From contig OZ024802.1 of NCBI GenBank assembly GCA_964017045.1, positions 7,734,413-7,798,412 of the forward strand: a stretch of DNA of 64,000 nucleotides. The letters are read 5' to 3'. How positions within the stretch are numbered: position 1 is the first letter of the stretch; every line of letters begins with the position of its first letter. The position numbers were made by a program, and so were the translations under genes. Of this stretch, positions 22,278 through 35,600 are shown piece by piece. Under the pieces are notes generated by a model. That model was not told where the DNA came from. It did not search any database and was given only the letters and a program-made list of their open reading frames with translations. The DNA comes from Omphiscola glabra (Eukaryota > Mollusca > Gastropoda > Lymnaeidae).

Positions 22278-22615
22278 GTAGGTGGTCGTGGTAGCTGGGT
22301 GAGTGGGGGTGGTAGATGGGTGGGTGTGCTGGTGGTGACTAGGTGGGTGGGAGTGTTGGTGGTGACTAGGTGGGTGGGAGTGTTGGTGGTGATTCGGTGG
22401 GTGGGTCTGTTGGTGGTCACTGGATGTGTTGGTGATAGCTGGGTGGGTGTGTTGGTGGTAGCTGATTGGATGGGGGTGTTGGTTGTGAAGGGGTGGTGGG
22501 GGGTAGTTGTGGATGGGTGGTTGGGGGGCGGTTAGTTGTGAATGGGATGATGGGGGGTAAGTTGTGGGTGGGGGTGTTGGATAGCTGGGAATGTTGGTGG
22601 TGGCTGGATGGGAGA
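22278..22615. repeat. G/T-rich minisatellite
   Basis: Degenerate units of GGTGGGTGGGAGTGTTGGTG type of roughly 27 bp. Confidence 0.85.
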
Positions 22616-23188
22616 ACCTAAAGACATTATATTATAAATTGATAAACACAGCCGGTGACTATTTTCTGCAAGTAAGAGCTAAGTAATAATTTTGATAGCA
22701 GCAATGGGATGTCTTATGATCAGTGTCTACATCTTACATCTTCCCTCAACTTTTTCAACTTTACTTCATAAACTTGTAGAGCCACTACTTATCAAACATA
22801 GAATGAAAGAGTTGAATTTGAGAGTTTTTCTAAAAGGACAACAACAAAATTGAAGCTCCAGTTATTTTAGACATGAGAATTAACAAGGGAAATAGTTTAT
22901 CATTTTCTGTTTAAAAACATCAACCGGCTGTTGGATTATGGACGATGAAATAAACAGGTTAGTTTTGAAGTTCAATAAGTGGCTCTCAAACATCCACATG
23001 CTATGACGGCTTGTTTTCCCTGTCAAACTGTGACATCTCTGCAGCACTTCTAATGCTTTGTTAACATACATAAAACTCAAAGAAACTGATTTGCTTTCAT
23101 GGACCAGAATTTCAAATTAACCAAAGAAGGAAAAAATGAGTCAAGCATCGTAACAAACACCCAAAAGAAAAACTGTTTGAGTTTTGAA
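22616..23188. other. no gene recognised
   Basis: AT-rich; nothing coding seen on either strand. Confidence 0.35.
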
Positions 23189-23477
23189 ATATAATGTCTG
23201 GCTCTGACATGCAGTACAATGTCTGTCTCTGACATGCAGTACAATGTCTGGCCTTGACATGCAGTACAATGTCTGGCTCTGACATGCAGTACAATGTCTG
23301 GCTCTGACATGCAGTACAATGTCTGTCTCTGACATGCAGTACAATGTCTGGCTCTGACATGCAGTACAATGTCTGGCCTTGACATGCAGTACAAAGTCTG
23401 GCCTTGACATGCCGTAAAATGCCTGTCTCTGACATGCAGTACAATGTCTGGCTCTGACATGCAGTACAATGTCTGGA
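23189..23477. repeat. 25-bp minisatellite, about 11 copies
   Basis: Units of TCTGACATGCAGTACAATGTC with GGC or TGTC variants. The Cys/His-rich ORFs of 89-140 residues on the minus strand are artefacts of the array. Confidence 0.93.
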
Positions 23478-24399
23478 ATATCTAAAGCTTGTGGGACAGC
23501 TTTTATAATTTTTGTGAAAAATATTTTTATACAAGAGATTTTCTATTTAAAAAAAGCCAAACAAAAAAGCTTTGCTTAATGTCATGATATTTAAAAGTCA
23601 TCAAATGATGGTTGGTTTAATTCCAAGGCATTTCCTCTAACATAAATGAGATTTAATGATGTTCATCAGGTAAAATGTCACAGGTTGGTGGAGATCAATA
23701 GACAGAGAAACAATGATAAGAGTGGAAGAGCAGAAAAGTGGAAGAAGAAAAAAAGGTATACGGGCAGAGGTAGTCGTGAGAGGGTGATCTTTTACTTGGT
23801 CAGCACTGAAACTGAGAAAGTCCATGGTGATGCAGCGAGGACACAATCTCCATAGTTCAGATCCATGACCATTACTGCTCGGGCTTGACATAATATGCCC
23901 TATGGATAGTTGATTGATGGCTATTAATTCCGCTTGAAAAAACGTCCACGCCTCACCCACCCAAGTACAGCTGACAAACTTTACTTAGTTCAATAACAAA
24001 ACATTTGACAAAATAAATATATAACCAAATGACATGATAACGTTCCCATGTGGTTCTGAGAGTTATCAGGAGAAAATGAGATCAAAGGTCATACAAAAAA
24101 GCTTCTAAGAACACATGTACACCAAATAAATACATTAAAAAAAATATAGTCCTCCTATTTGGAAGGGTGGAGAAAAAAGTAAAAATTTCTTCACAATGAG
24201 ATTTATTGTTGAGTGAAGCAAAACTGTAAATGTCTAGAAAATGTCTTGCTGGGCTGATAAAATATACAAGTATGGGAAGCTACCTTAAAAATGTAAGTTC
24301 CAGTAAATGTTGGTGACAATTCTATGTAATTACTTCATAATGGACATATCCAAGTTATTTGGACACAGCTCAAGTTAAACCGTTAAATTGAACATCACT
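23478..24399. other. no gene recognised
   Basis: AT-rich sequence without recognisable exons. Could belong to an untranslated or intergenic region; the sequence does not decide. Confidence 0.35.
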
Positions 24400-24537
24400 C
24401 ATTCTTGTTCTTGGTGCACAACACTGGTTGCTAAGAACATTCTTGGTGCACAACACTGGTTGCTAAGAACATTCTTGGTGCACAACACTGGTTGGTAAGA
24501 GCATTCTTGGTGCACAACACTGGTTGGTAAGAACATT
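24400..24537. repeat. 32-bp tandem repeat, 4 copies
   Basis: Units of TTGGTGCACAACACTGGTTG plus a CTAAGAACATTC tail. Confidence 0.92.
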
Positions 24538-24964
24538 CAATTCTATTAGAAAATACAGTCCAATAAAATTGAAACCCTCTTAAAGCAGTGAGAACCTCAA
24601 TTGAATCTGAGAAATAAATTGACAGAATGCGTGCGTGTGCAGTCCAGCCAGGGCATTAGATACATTCATAAAACTCATTGAGTAGAGTGTCAAACCAAAG
24701 TTCCAGCAGTGTATAGAATAAAAATAATCATGTTGACTCTTTAAAAGCGCTGGCTACCATCTGGTTCACCCTGCCCGGGGCTGACGCCAGAGGTGGCACC
24801 ATCAGCTCAACAGAAGTGCAAAATCGGGAAATAAAATATCATTCACTAAAATGTCACAGCATTACATTTCGGCTGCTTAAAATACAAGACTTTAAACAAT
24901 CAAAATCTTCAAACATTTCATACGCTAGGACATCAACACCAGTCATTTAAAAAACCAAAAAATT
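24538..24964. other. no gene recognised
   Basis: Nothing recognised between two minisatellites. Confidence 0.35.
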
Positions 24965-25873
24965 GATAGCATCATAATATACGAGTATGCCCATCATAAT
25001 ATACGAGTATGCCCATCATAATGTACGAGTATGCCCATCATAATATACGAGTATGCCCATCATAATGTACGAGTATGCCCATCATAATGTACGAGTATGC
25101 CCATCATAATGTACGAGTATGCCCATCATAATGTATGAGAGGTATGCCCATCATAATGTACGAGAGGTATGCCCATCATAATGTACGAGTATGCCCATCA
25201 TAATGTACGAGAGGTATGCCCATCATAATATACGAGAGGTATGCCCATCATAATGTACGAGAGGTATGCCCATCATAATGTACGAGAGGTATTCCCATCA
25301 TAATGTACGAGAGGTATGCCCATCATAATGTACGAGAGGTATGCCCATCATAATATACGAGTATGCCCATCATAATGTACGAGTATGCCCATCATAATGT
25401 ACGAGTATGCCCATCATAATGTACGAGTATGCCCATCATAATGTACGAGTATGCCCATCATAATGTACGAGTATGCCCATCATAATGTATGAGAGGTATG
25501 CCCATCATAATGTACGAGAGGTATGCCCATCATAATGTACGAGTATGCCCATCATAATGTACGAGAGGTATGCCCATCATAATATACGAGAGGTATGCCC
25601 ATCATAATGTACGAGAGGTATGCCCATCATAATGTACGAGAGGTATTCCCATCATAATGTACGAGAGGTATGCCCATCATAATGTACGAGAGGTATGCCC
25701 ATCATAATGTACGAGAGGTATGCCCATCATAATATACGAGAGGTATGCCCATCATAATATACGAGAGGTATGCCCATCATAATGTATGAGAGGTATGCCC
25801 ATCATAACATACGAAAGGTATGCCCATCATAATATACGAGAGGTATGCCCATCATAATGTACGAGAGGTATGC
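24965..25873. repeat. mixed 22/25-bp minisatellite with a 354-bp duplication
   Basis: About 37 units of CCCATCATAATGTACGAG followed by either TATG (22-bp unit) or AGGTATG (25-bp unit). The order of unit types, including the rare variants ATGTATGAG and GGTATTCCC, recurs with a 354-bp offset (ATTCCC at 25291 and 25645), so a block of about 14 units was duplicated. Confidence 0.95.
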
Positions 25874-27814
25874 CCTGAATCACCAAGACAATAAAACCTG
25901 GCATCCAGCCAATGTAAACAAAGGTCATAGGTTACAATTTATCAAATCTTGAAAGAAAAATAGAATCACTTTGCCAACCCAGCCTGCAATCAGTATGTGA
26001 TCATTCAAAGTTGTCAAACTAAAAATATTAATTTCAAATTTGGATGAGTAGAATGTAAAGAAACAAAATCATCATTAAACCTTATTTTGGAGCAACTTAA
26101 TTGGGAAATCATTTAAGGGGAAAACAAATGTCATTAGTTCAAATTGTTTAAAAATATTAACTTTCAAAAGCTGTCGAATGTTTAAAATACAAAAAAAGAT
26201 AATTGCCAGGGTATGTGTTAGAAAACTACTGAATATCTTCCAGATAGCAATAATCGTGGCTCACAGTATACTAGTGGCAATCAGCTGACATAAAGAGAGT
26301 TGATTACCTCAATGTAAGTGTAAATAATAATTCTTTGCTCTGAAAAAGAAAAGGTAAAGAAAAGGGAGAGAATCTTGAAAAGCATGAGTTATTCATTGAT
26401 TTGAACACACAAAAATAGAGCAATAGACCGTTGTCCAAGTCAACAACTCAGGGAAGTGTAAACAAATTATAAAAACCATCCACTTAATGGCGCATAAATA
26501 AAGTGTGCGTACGAGCACTGACAATAAAAACACACGCAGCAATATATGAAAACACATCAACTTTAGAAGTACATTCATCACTTTAGATATGAAAACAAAA
26601 TAATTTCTCATCATCACTGGCCTTGACCTATTGGAACCAAAAAAAAAAAATAATCAGTTGAATCAATAACAGAATTTCCTATTCCAAAAAATCAATGTTT
26701 CCATCTGTACTGGTTGTTCTCCAACCCAGTCAGAGGCTGAAAAAATTACACATTCCTCAAACCAAATTTTACAAATTCATTATTTTCAAATCTAACACAG
26801 TACCATACTTTACGTCAATTTAAAGTTTAATTTTTTTTTAAATGTTGGCTTGGAGGCATGCCTAAGTTTCCAATAGCCATGGTCCACTTTGTTTCAGGAA
26901 TTAATTTATTCTAAAATAATTATGACCAATTAAAGTTGTTTAAAGGAAATAATAATTTACAGCTCTATGCTGAAGTGTTGTCTGTTGTAGACATGAATAT
27001 ATATAAGTTCTCAAAAGTTACACGGCAAGTAAAAAAAAAAAAGACATATAGTCATCTCTATCAATGGCATCAATCATGTAACACCTTGGCATCAGTCGTA
27101 TAACAACTTGTAGAAAAATATAAATATATGGTACACATAGGGATATGTTGTCTGGGATTGCATACAAGCAAAATAGTCCACCGAGAGAGAAAAGAAACCA
27201 ACAATATTAATTTTTAACAGCAGATATATTCACTATCCCCTCACAAGGGATGAAGAAACTGAAAAATTGCTTAATAAAAAGAACCACTGGCAAAACTGCA
27301 TTATTCAAAACTTACCTTAAAGTAAGCGAAACTTACCTTAAAGTAAGCTTGCATTGTGAAGCTATAAAAAAGCAATTAATTATTAATATGGCCAATTGTT
27401 TTCATTGCAAGTAAACATGCAGCGATGTAAGGTTTTGTTTCATGACTAAACTGTGCCTTATCTAATACCCACATGATTTCTCTTTAATTTCTTTACAACA
27501 CACACATTTCTTGAATTAAAATTTATTTATTTTTCAAAAATCTGTGAACCCTGTTTTAAATTACCGATAATTTCTAATTATGATGGTAAATTTAACATGT
27601 GGTAGCCCACACAGACTTGGCAACTGCCGCCAGGAGATAATGCAAACCCAGTGACTGATTGTTGGCCGATGATTTACTGGGAAAGGTTACTCCAAATGGC
27701 CCTTAGTTGATCCACAAGTAACAACACACTTAAACTTAACTTGAAAAGAAAAAGCCAATGGTATTATTATGTCTGGTCAATCCTTGAATACTCTATATAA
27801 TGACTAACAATTCA
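25874..27814. other. no gene recognised
   Basis: About 1.9 kb of AT-rich sequence with no exon, array or transposon end recognised. Confidence 0.35.
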
Positions 27815-27826
27815 AGTGGTGGGACA

Positions 27827-28548
27827 ACCCACCCGGGATTCCGGTTGACAAGTCTGTAGTGGCTTGCCGATTTGGAAGCGCTGGCCACCGACCCCCTCGG
27901 CGTTAACCCGGGGCACATTACCACCATTGCGTGTCCCGCGTGGCAGACACGGCCATGCATGGTAGTTGCTGGAATAAACAGCTCCTACAGGGCTGCCACC
28001 TGTGATGCTTCACAGGGGGAAGAAAAGGCAAACACAGGGTAGGGATCATGATTACAAGTTGCCGTTAAGGGATATGAGGCGATAGGCTGTGGTGGAAGCC
28101 TATGGCCGGTGATTCTAAATATGCAGCCCTGAGAAAGCTGCTCCTAGGCAACCGTTTCGTCCCAGCTACTTCGCGAATTAGTTGCGAGGTAGAAACCCAC
28201 TGTAGAATCCCTCTTAGAGGGCGTCCGATGCTTCCCCGGGACGGGTGGGGGGAGATATTAGGATGTTAATTTACCGTCCCGGCCCCTAGGAAAGTGGACT
28301 ACGGACGCTTGAAACACAGCGTCTTCGGTCGACCAGACGTCTCCGGGAGTGGGGGGGCCTCCATCAGCAAACTCGATCGAGCAGTTGCTGGTGGGGGCGT
28401 CCAACGCCCGGGGAGGTCTCTGACGTCTTCCCGCACGGCCCGGCGCCGGGGACACCCGGCGGCTGGCGGGTGTGGGTGGATGCCAGGGAGGGCATTAGGA
28501 GCACAAGCTCGACGGCCCCGCTGACGCCATTTCCTAATGAGATATTCC
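27827..28548 (+). mobile_element. non-coding retroposon with 12-bp target duplication
   Basis: A GC-rich 722-bp island in AT-rich DNA, flanked by the perfect 12-bp repeat AGTGGTGGGACA at 27815-27826 and 28549-28560. Its right 330 bp recur at 1251-1571, sharing the 3' end TAATGAGATAT. A variable left end and constant right end mean retroposition with 5' truncation, so I orient it as +. There is no poly(A) tail and no long ORF. It may be a SINE or a deleted LINE derivative; I do not recognise the family. Confidence 0.8.
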
Positions 28549-28560
28549 AGTGGTGGGACA

Positions 28561-29057
28561 CCTCACATCAAACGATGGACAAACACACAATAATAGTAAC
28601 AGTTGTGTGGTATAGAATTTGTATATAGGAAAGCATCAACATTAACACACATCAGATATTTAATATTTATGGATAAGCTTGGAATAATCAAGCAAATTGG
28701 GGTGATTAATCATTATGGTAACAGACGTTTTCATTGTAATTTTGATGCGGCCTATTTCTAAATTATTAGCCAATGAATTTAACATTTAGTTAAATGAATG
28801 CTCTCAAAAGTTCATGTAAGCTGCCTAAGATCTGAAATTATTTTAGTTCTATACGAAAGTAGTTTTGCTTTAATAAGCACGTCTCATGAAAATTGACTAG
28901 AAAACCAGAACTAGATAGGAAATAGAATTTTGAAAAAAAAAAGATTTTAATTAATTAAAAATGTCCGAAATAAATTGTCTCCTGTTTTTTTTACCTCAAA
29001 TATATTCACATTAACTCCCTTTGGTGGTAGTGGCGGGTTCAGCTAAGTCCCCAAAAG
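28561..29057. other. region 3' of the AH/BAR-like gene
   Basis: AT-rich; on the minus strand this would be 3' untranslated or intergenic sequence. No decisive poly(A) signal chosen. Confidence 0.4.
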
Positions 29058-29608
29058 TCAAATTTTAGCCCCTCCCATTGCACCTGACAAATCTTCCTCA
29101 TAGCTGTTATCCCAATCTGGGTTAAAGTCTACCAGGCCAACCGCCTGACTGTCTGAGTGGACTAAACCGGGCGTCGGCAAGCCGGGCGGTGTGCACAGAT
29201 GATTGTCCTTGTTCTGTTGAGGTGGTGGCGTCGGCAAGCCGGGCGGTGTACACAGATGATTGTCCTTGTTCTGTTGAGGTGGTGGTGAGCCAGTGGGCAC
29301 GCCCTTCCCAGGTGAGGACTTCAAGACTGGGGGTGCACACAGGCCGGTGGGGAGCAGCGTCACCAGGGAGTCTGCCGGTCTTTCAGGGGCTGAGAGAATC
29401 GCAACTGGGGGTGGGGACGACATGGCCGGTGGCATGTTGGAACAAGTTTTGGACAAGGGTGATTTGGTGGTCATGTTCGCGGCTTCCATGGCCGATTGTG
29501 ACTCAACAGCTGTGCTGATTCGCCGACGGGGAGAGGTTGTACGAGAAGACGGGTAGATGGAAGAACTGTGATGATCCTCGCTGGCAGTGTAAGGAGGTGG
29601 GGGTTCAT
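29058..29608 (-). CDS. AH/BAR-like gene, terminal exon
   Basis: Acceptor AATCTATTTCAG. Begins DEPPPPYTAS, Ser/Thr/Pro-rich, with a basic SPRRR patch and two 57-bp direct repeats at 29171-29284 encoding PPQQNKDNHLCTPPGLPTP twice. The acidic end YEEDLSG is followed by a stop at 29058-29060. Confidence 0.88.
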
Positions 29609-32600
29609 CTGAAATAGATTTTGTCAATTGGACATTATGGAATGCAATATTTTATTTGGTAAACTGTCTTTAGGACCCAGTTAAACAATTTGAAATATAA
29701 TTACCGAATTTCAGACTTCAAATATGTTTATAGTTGCTTATGATAGAATTAATAAAACATGATAGACTTTCTTATCATCGCTCCTGTTTGGCAGAGAAGC
29801 ATATAACACTATACTTGATCACCACTGATATTTAATTGCTTACTAAATTTTTGGTGTATGGAGTAATTTTCTCCACTCCTCCTATAGTTCCAAACTTTCT
29901 CTTTGGCCTGTTGGACCTTGAAGCGGGTAACACCGGATCCTTAAGTCAATAGGGAGGAAATAAAGTAATTTAATTTCTCGTAAAAATAATTGTTTTGTTA
30001 TTTAAGGAATGAAATCAAATGGCTGCAAAATAGAAAAAACCTAACCCTAAATTCTTAGCAAATCAATTAAGTTAAAGTAAGTTAACTTGTAAACAATGAA
30101 ATTCAAATTGACCACTCTTGTTTGATTAAAAATATTTATCAATATGCTATAAAATGAATTTGTAAAATGTATTCAAAATGTCCATTTATTTGTATCAATA
30201 AAGGAATCTATCTTAAACTTAATTTTTTTTTTTTAAAAACACGGGTATTTCTTAACCTTCTGGTTCAATTTCTATTACATAATCAATGTTTTCAACGTCT
30301 TCCACAATTTAATTTTCATTTTAAAATACAGCATTAAAGTAAATTGTTTACATTCACTGAGCTGAAGTTTTTCTAATGTTCAATCAAATCCCTAGACAAT
30401 GTTTGAAACAGTGCAAAATGTTGGCTTCTGCTCTGACTGTCCAGTTGGTCAAATATCTATGCTTGGTTCTCACCTGTGTACTTCATGTCTTCTAGATCTT
30501 GGTCTAACACATCAGGCAGCTGCTGAACAATGTCCTAAACAAGACAAACAAATAAAGGCGTACAAATTTTGAATGATCCCAAATGCTAAGTTTAAGTCAC
30601 ATGTGATGTTCTGTCTATTTGTAAAAAATTATAAAAAAAATAAAAAGCGATTTAAGATTATCTCCGTTTTACAAAATTTTCTTTAAATCAATCATCAAAG
30701 GAGTAATCCTATATATTAAGGAAATGGTTAATTTATAATGCTAATATAACGCCTTATTAATTGATATATTTTATGAGAGTAAAGCCATTTGAATTGTAAG
30801 GTGATAAAGATGAACCTGCTGGGCATCAAACACCACAGTGCACTTGCGGGCAAAATCTGAGTAAGCCTGAGAGAGTTTCATCAGTCCTCCCTTGAGACGT
30901 ATCAACTTGACAGCCTCATTCTCACGTATTCTGTCAGTCACTGCCAACATACACAATATGAGCATCATAAGAATAAGAGCAAGTGCATGTCTAGGATAAG
31001 GGTTCTCAAACCTCAGGCGGCCATTCAAACTGTCTCTCCAGCAGGCCGACAAGTGCCATGTAATGTCAGTGACATGGTTTAGTGAAATAAAGGGTTATGC
31101 TCCATTAGGACCATCAAAGATTTCTCTTTTGGCCCTTCAGGTTCTTAGCCACCTCTTATTTAGAAGTATACATTAAACTTTGAATGAGGTAAAGACAAAA
31201 CTTGATATAAGTATGAGCTGACCAATGGAGAGGAAGGGAAGTTGGAGCTGGGCATGAGCTGACCAATGGAGAGGAAGGGAAGTTGGAGCTGGGCATGAGC
31301 TGACCAATGGAGAGGAAGGGAAGTTGGAGCTGGGCATGAGCTGACCAATGGAGAGGAAGGGAAGTTGGAGCTGGGCATGAGCTGACCAATGGAGAGGAAG
31401 GGAAGTTGGAGCTGGGCATGAGCTGACCAATGGAGAGGAAGGGAAGTTGGAGCTGGGCATGAGCTGACCAATGGAGAGGAAGGGAAGTTGGAGCTGGGCA
31501 TGAGCTGACCAATGGAGAGGAAGGGAAGTTGGAGCTGGGCATGAGCTGACCAATGGAGAGGAAGGGAAGTTGGAGCTGGGCATGAGCTGACCAATGGAGA
31601 GGAAGGGAAGTTGGAGCTGGGCATGAGCTGACCAATGGAGAGGAAGGGAAGTTGGAGCTGGGCACGAGATGACCAATGGAGAGGAAGGAAAGTTGGAGCC
31701 ATATAAACCAGATAAGCTTACCTTCTATCTGTGCCAGGTCCTTGGCTCTCTCAGCCTGAGATAATCTCCCTTCCAAGGTCTGGATCTCAGCAGTGGAACG
31801 TTTCTGCGGCAAATAAAGTTAACGGTGTGCGAGTCGATCACTAGCCAAAATCCGGCACCATGAAATTATTTTCACCTGATGGATCAGCCGAGTGCTGTAT
31901 CATGTGTTATATACCACCACTAATATGTTAACTTTAATGTTCTTACATAAAGAACCCAAAGAGTAACGTGTTGTTTTGCTGTCGTACTCATTGAGCAAAG
32001 CTAGTATTGCTTATGTGATCCAAGCAAACGGTTATTTTTACGTTATGCACATTTCCAGCATGTTCAAAAGATTAAAGACAATAAGAACATATTATATATA
32101 ATTTTTCAACCAAGCATTTTAATTTTTGCAATGGTTAAAATAAAAAAAACATGCTGCTCATTTAGTAGTTAGAAATAATATTATTACAAAATTCAATACA
32201 GAGAAGCAAGCTGCAACTTATGTTGAATTACAACTTTGATTCAACTACTACTGATTGGCATGTTATGAGCCGGGGTGGGGGGGTGGGGGGGGGGGAAACA
32301 TGAAATGTATTGCAACAAAATAATTTTGTTTCATTTTGTGTAAAAAAAAAATTAAAAAAAATAATTTCATTATATTATTTCATACATAAATAGTGTGAGG
32401 AATTAAATCGTGTTCATTTTTAATAAGAAACTTCAAAACCATTACCTTAAAAGCTTTTTTTAATTCTTTTCGAACTTTTATCTCCCTTTGCTCACATGCA
32501 GCCTGAAAATATACCGGTAAAGAATTTGTAAAGATCCAAAAATATACCTACCAGTAAAGAATTTGTTAAGATCCAAAAAACTAATATTGCTAATAAAAGT

Positions 32601-35600
32601 GATCAAATGTTGTGTCAGTCAATTACAATATACAGATACGGCAAATCAGAGGTCAGTGAACAACATTATACAGATATGGCTACCAGGAAGTAAACCTCTG
32701 CGATGCTGGAACACAACAAAGCCAAAAAATGTGGTACACCCAGGATTTTAATTTCACTAATACTAAGTTAGTGGTCTGTTAGAAATTATCCACACCCAGT
32801 GACTCAGTTAACCACACGTGGCTAGAAATCAGAAAGATTCTGATACTTCAACCCATGGAATAATAGAACAGCCTACTTTCAAGACAGTCAATCCACATGT
32901 TCATCAAAATGTTTTGAGACTTCTGAGATGCAAAACTTTTTCAGTATGTATGATGTTATGGTGACTAATTTACATTATATGTGTTGGAAAGTGAAACCAG
33001 TTTTAGGCCTGAAAATTTGTTTGGGTAGGCATTTTGTTGTATGTTATCCATGGTCTTGTTAGGTAGACATTATGTTGTATGTTACAAATGCTGTGGAAAG
33101 AAAACTTTGTGCCTTATGCAGGAAATTTAAATGGACTCCTGAATGTAAAAATGCATTGTAAGTTTCTATGTTAGAAGGTTGCTCAGAAGGGGATTTATGT
33201 TGTGAAGGGGTCCAGGGTACCATTAGCCCATCCTGCAGGAGTCCAATACCAGGGTACCATTAGTCCATCCTGCAAAAGGCACAGCTTGCATTATTATCCT
33301 TTTTCCTTAATTTTCTTTCATTTCTGCTAAACAAACTTGAGCTTAAAGATGTCAATTTTAATAAAATTATGGTGTTCTTTACTTACAAAATTATTTTTGG
33401 ATTGGGCTACATGCTTTTCTCCTTCAAGAATCATTTCAAACATGTAGCGATACTCCTTCAGATGTTCTGGGAGAAATAAACAAACAATCAGGTTAAAAGT
33501 AAATTGTCTAGTTTACCAACAGTTGTAAAAACTTTTTGAATGTAAGAACCTAATTAAACTGAATTGATGTCTTGAAGCTGGGGAAATTCAATTTCAGAAT
33601 CTTCATGCAAATATTTACCTCCTAGCTCTCTCTGTACTTCAGTCCAGAGCAAATTTAACTCTGCTAGTTGATTGGCAACATCTTGAAGAGCTCTGTTCTC
33701 CTCATTGACAGCCCACTTTAAGAAATCTTGTGATACTAAAAGATATTTAACACATTGTTTATTTACCGGTAGATGGAATATTGATACAGAAGTAATGTTA
33801 ACTAAACAGATTATTAATTAAAGTAATACATCATAAAGAATCTGCACATCTTGTAATCATGGGCTGGCCTTAGGGTTTGGCCAACGGGGCAAACGGCCAT
33901 GGCCCTGTGCAAGTTGGGGCCCGCACCAGACCTTATAATATTATAGGCAGTGCCTTTTAATAGATCAGAATTTCCAGTCAATACTATGTTCGGTGGAACA
34001 AGATAATCAAATTATCACCCAGTCCTTTTTCTGTACTATCCCTCTAAGTTCAAACTCGTGAAGACCCTAAAGACCCTCAAAATTTTCAATCCGCGGCCCA
34101 GATTTTGATCTTGACATGCACATATGACCAGAAGCAGCACCTGGGAAATTGCACTTTAAATTTATGTCTGTGGTGCCACATTGCTGTAGAGCACCATATT
34201 TAATCTTATCATAATTTTGACTCCAGGTGTCCATTACAATTTTACACAGTAACCTTTCTTAATAAGTTATTTCTTTAAAGAGTTTGCTAGTAATTAACAA
34301 TGAAGATTCATTTTATTTTAGTTCTGAAATTCAACAATGATGCAATACATTAACTTTATTAAAAGAAGGAGCATTCTATTTTGTTTGCCTTCTTTGCTGA
34401 AAATTGTCAGTTTGCAAAAGAAAAATCATCATGCACAGCAAATTGCTTATTTAAGAAAAATGTTAATAGACAATGATGCAATGATAAATTACTTCATATG
34501 AAATTTAGAAGTTCAATGACGAGTGCAATGACCTCAGTAGATCCACTGCGCAGAAATGACTAATGAATGATATATCAAATTCAGTTTAACTGCCCCAAGA
34601 TGACTTGTATGCCCTATCCACTTTTGCAGATCTTAGTTTATCGAATTCAGCGCTAGGCATGAAACACGGCTGCTACTTAAAAATCTATATCATTTACAAT
34701 CAAAGAATTTGGGTTAGCTTGTGTGTTTGTTTTTTATTTTTCCCAGGAGCCCAGAGAATAAAGACTTAAGGACATGTAGCAAAGAATCCAAAGATTTATT
34801 TTATTTTTACAATTTCGTTAATCATCGCCAGACCAGTTGAAATGGCGTCACAGGCAAGAATTTGACTACCCTTGCCATAAAGTGAATAGTGAAGCTGCTT
34901 GTTTTGCAACCTATGTGACGTGGAGTTTTTAAATTTCAGCTTGCCATGGTCATATGGCATGATGTTCTATTTCCTGTCAACCCCGCCATGCAGATTATGA
35001 AGACTCTATAATGCAACCTGATGTAGCCTTTACACATGTCCAAGGCCCAGGTCATATAGATTTCTTCACCAAATACAAAGAAGAAAGAACTGCATCAGCA
35101 ACAAACATAGAGTTGGTTTTTAAAGAATGCCCCAGTAGGAGAAGAAAGGGTCAGGTTGGAAATGAATTTAGAGACAAGACACAGCAGACACCTGAAGAAA
35201 CTTTCATGATAGAATATTTCTTGTGATTGGTATATTTCTTGTGATTAGTATATTTCTTGTGATTAGTATATTTCTTCTTTCAAATATGCTTTGAAATTTT
35301 GGCTTTTATATGACATACAGTAGCTGAAAACCATGATTCTGGATAATTTGAGTAAAATTGTGTGACTTGGGACATGGCGTTGTGAAGTGTTCACTCACTG
35401 GGTGTAGATGACTTACTAGAAGCACTGGAGATCTTGAGAGAAATAATTCCAGGAGTAGTACAACAACATTACAGTTACTTTTACGAATGCTCCAATTAAC
35501 AGTGCTGGTAACCGTAGCAAGTACAGAAAAATTTTAAGTTAAAACAAATTAAGGTTCGATTGAAAGGATTGTTGAAATTGTCAATTGAAGGAGACATTGT

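Noticed and set aside
24965..25873. CRISPR-like regular array
   Set aside because: Units are contiguous tandem repeats without unique spacers, in a eukaryotic context.
28258..28561. Arg/Pro-rich ORFs over the GC-rich island
   Set aside because: They lie in a non-coding retroposon; the sister copy at 1251-1571 does not preserve the frames.
31156..31812. 218-residue ORF as an independent gene
   Set aside because: Its start is exon 7 of the AH/BAR-like gene and the rest is intronic array read-through.
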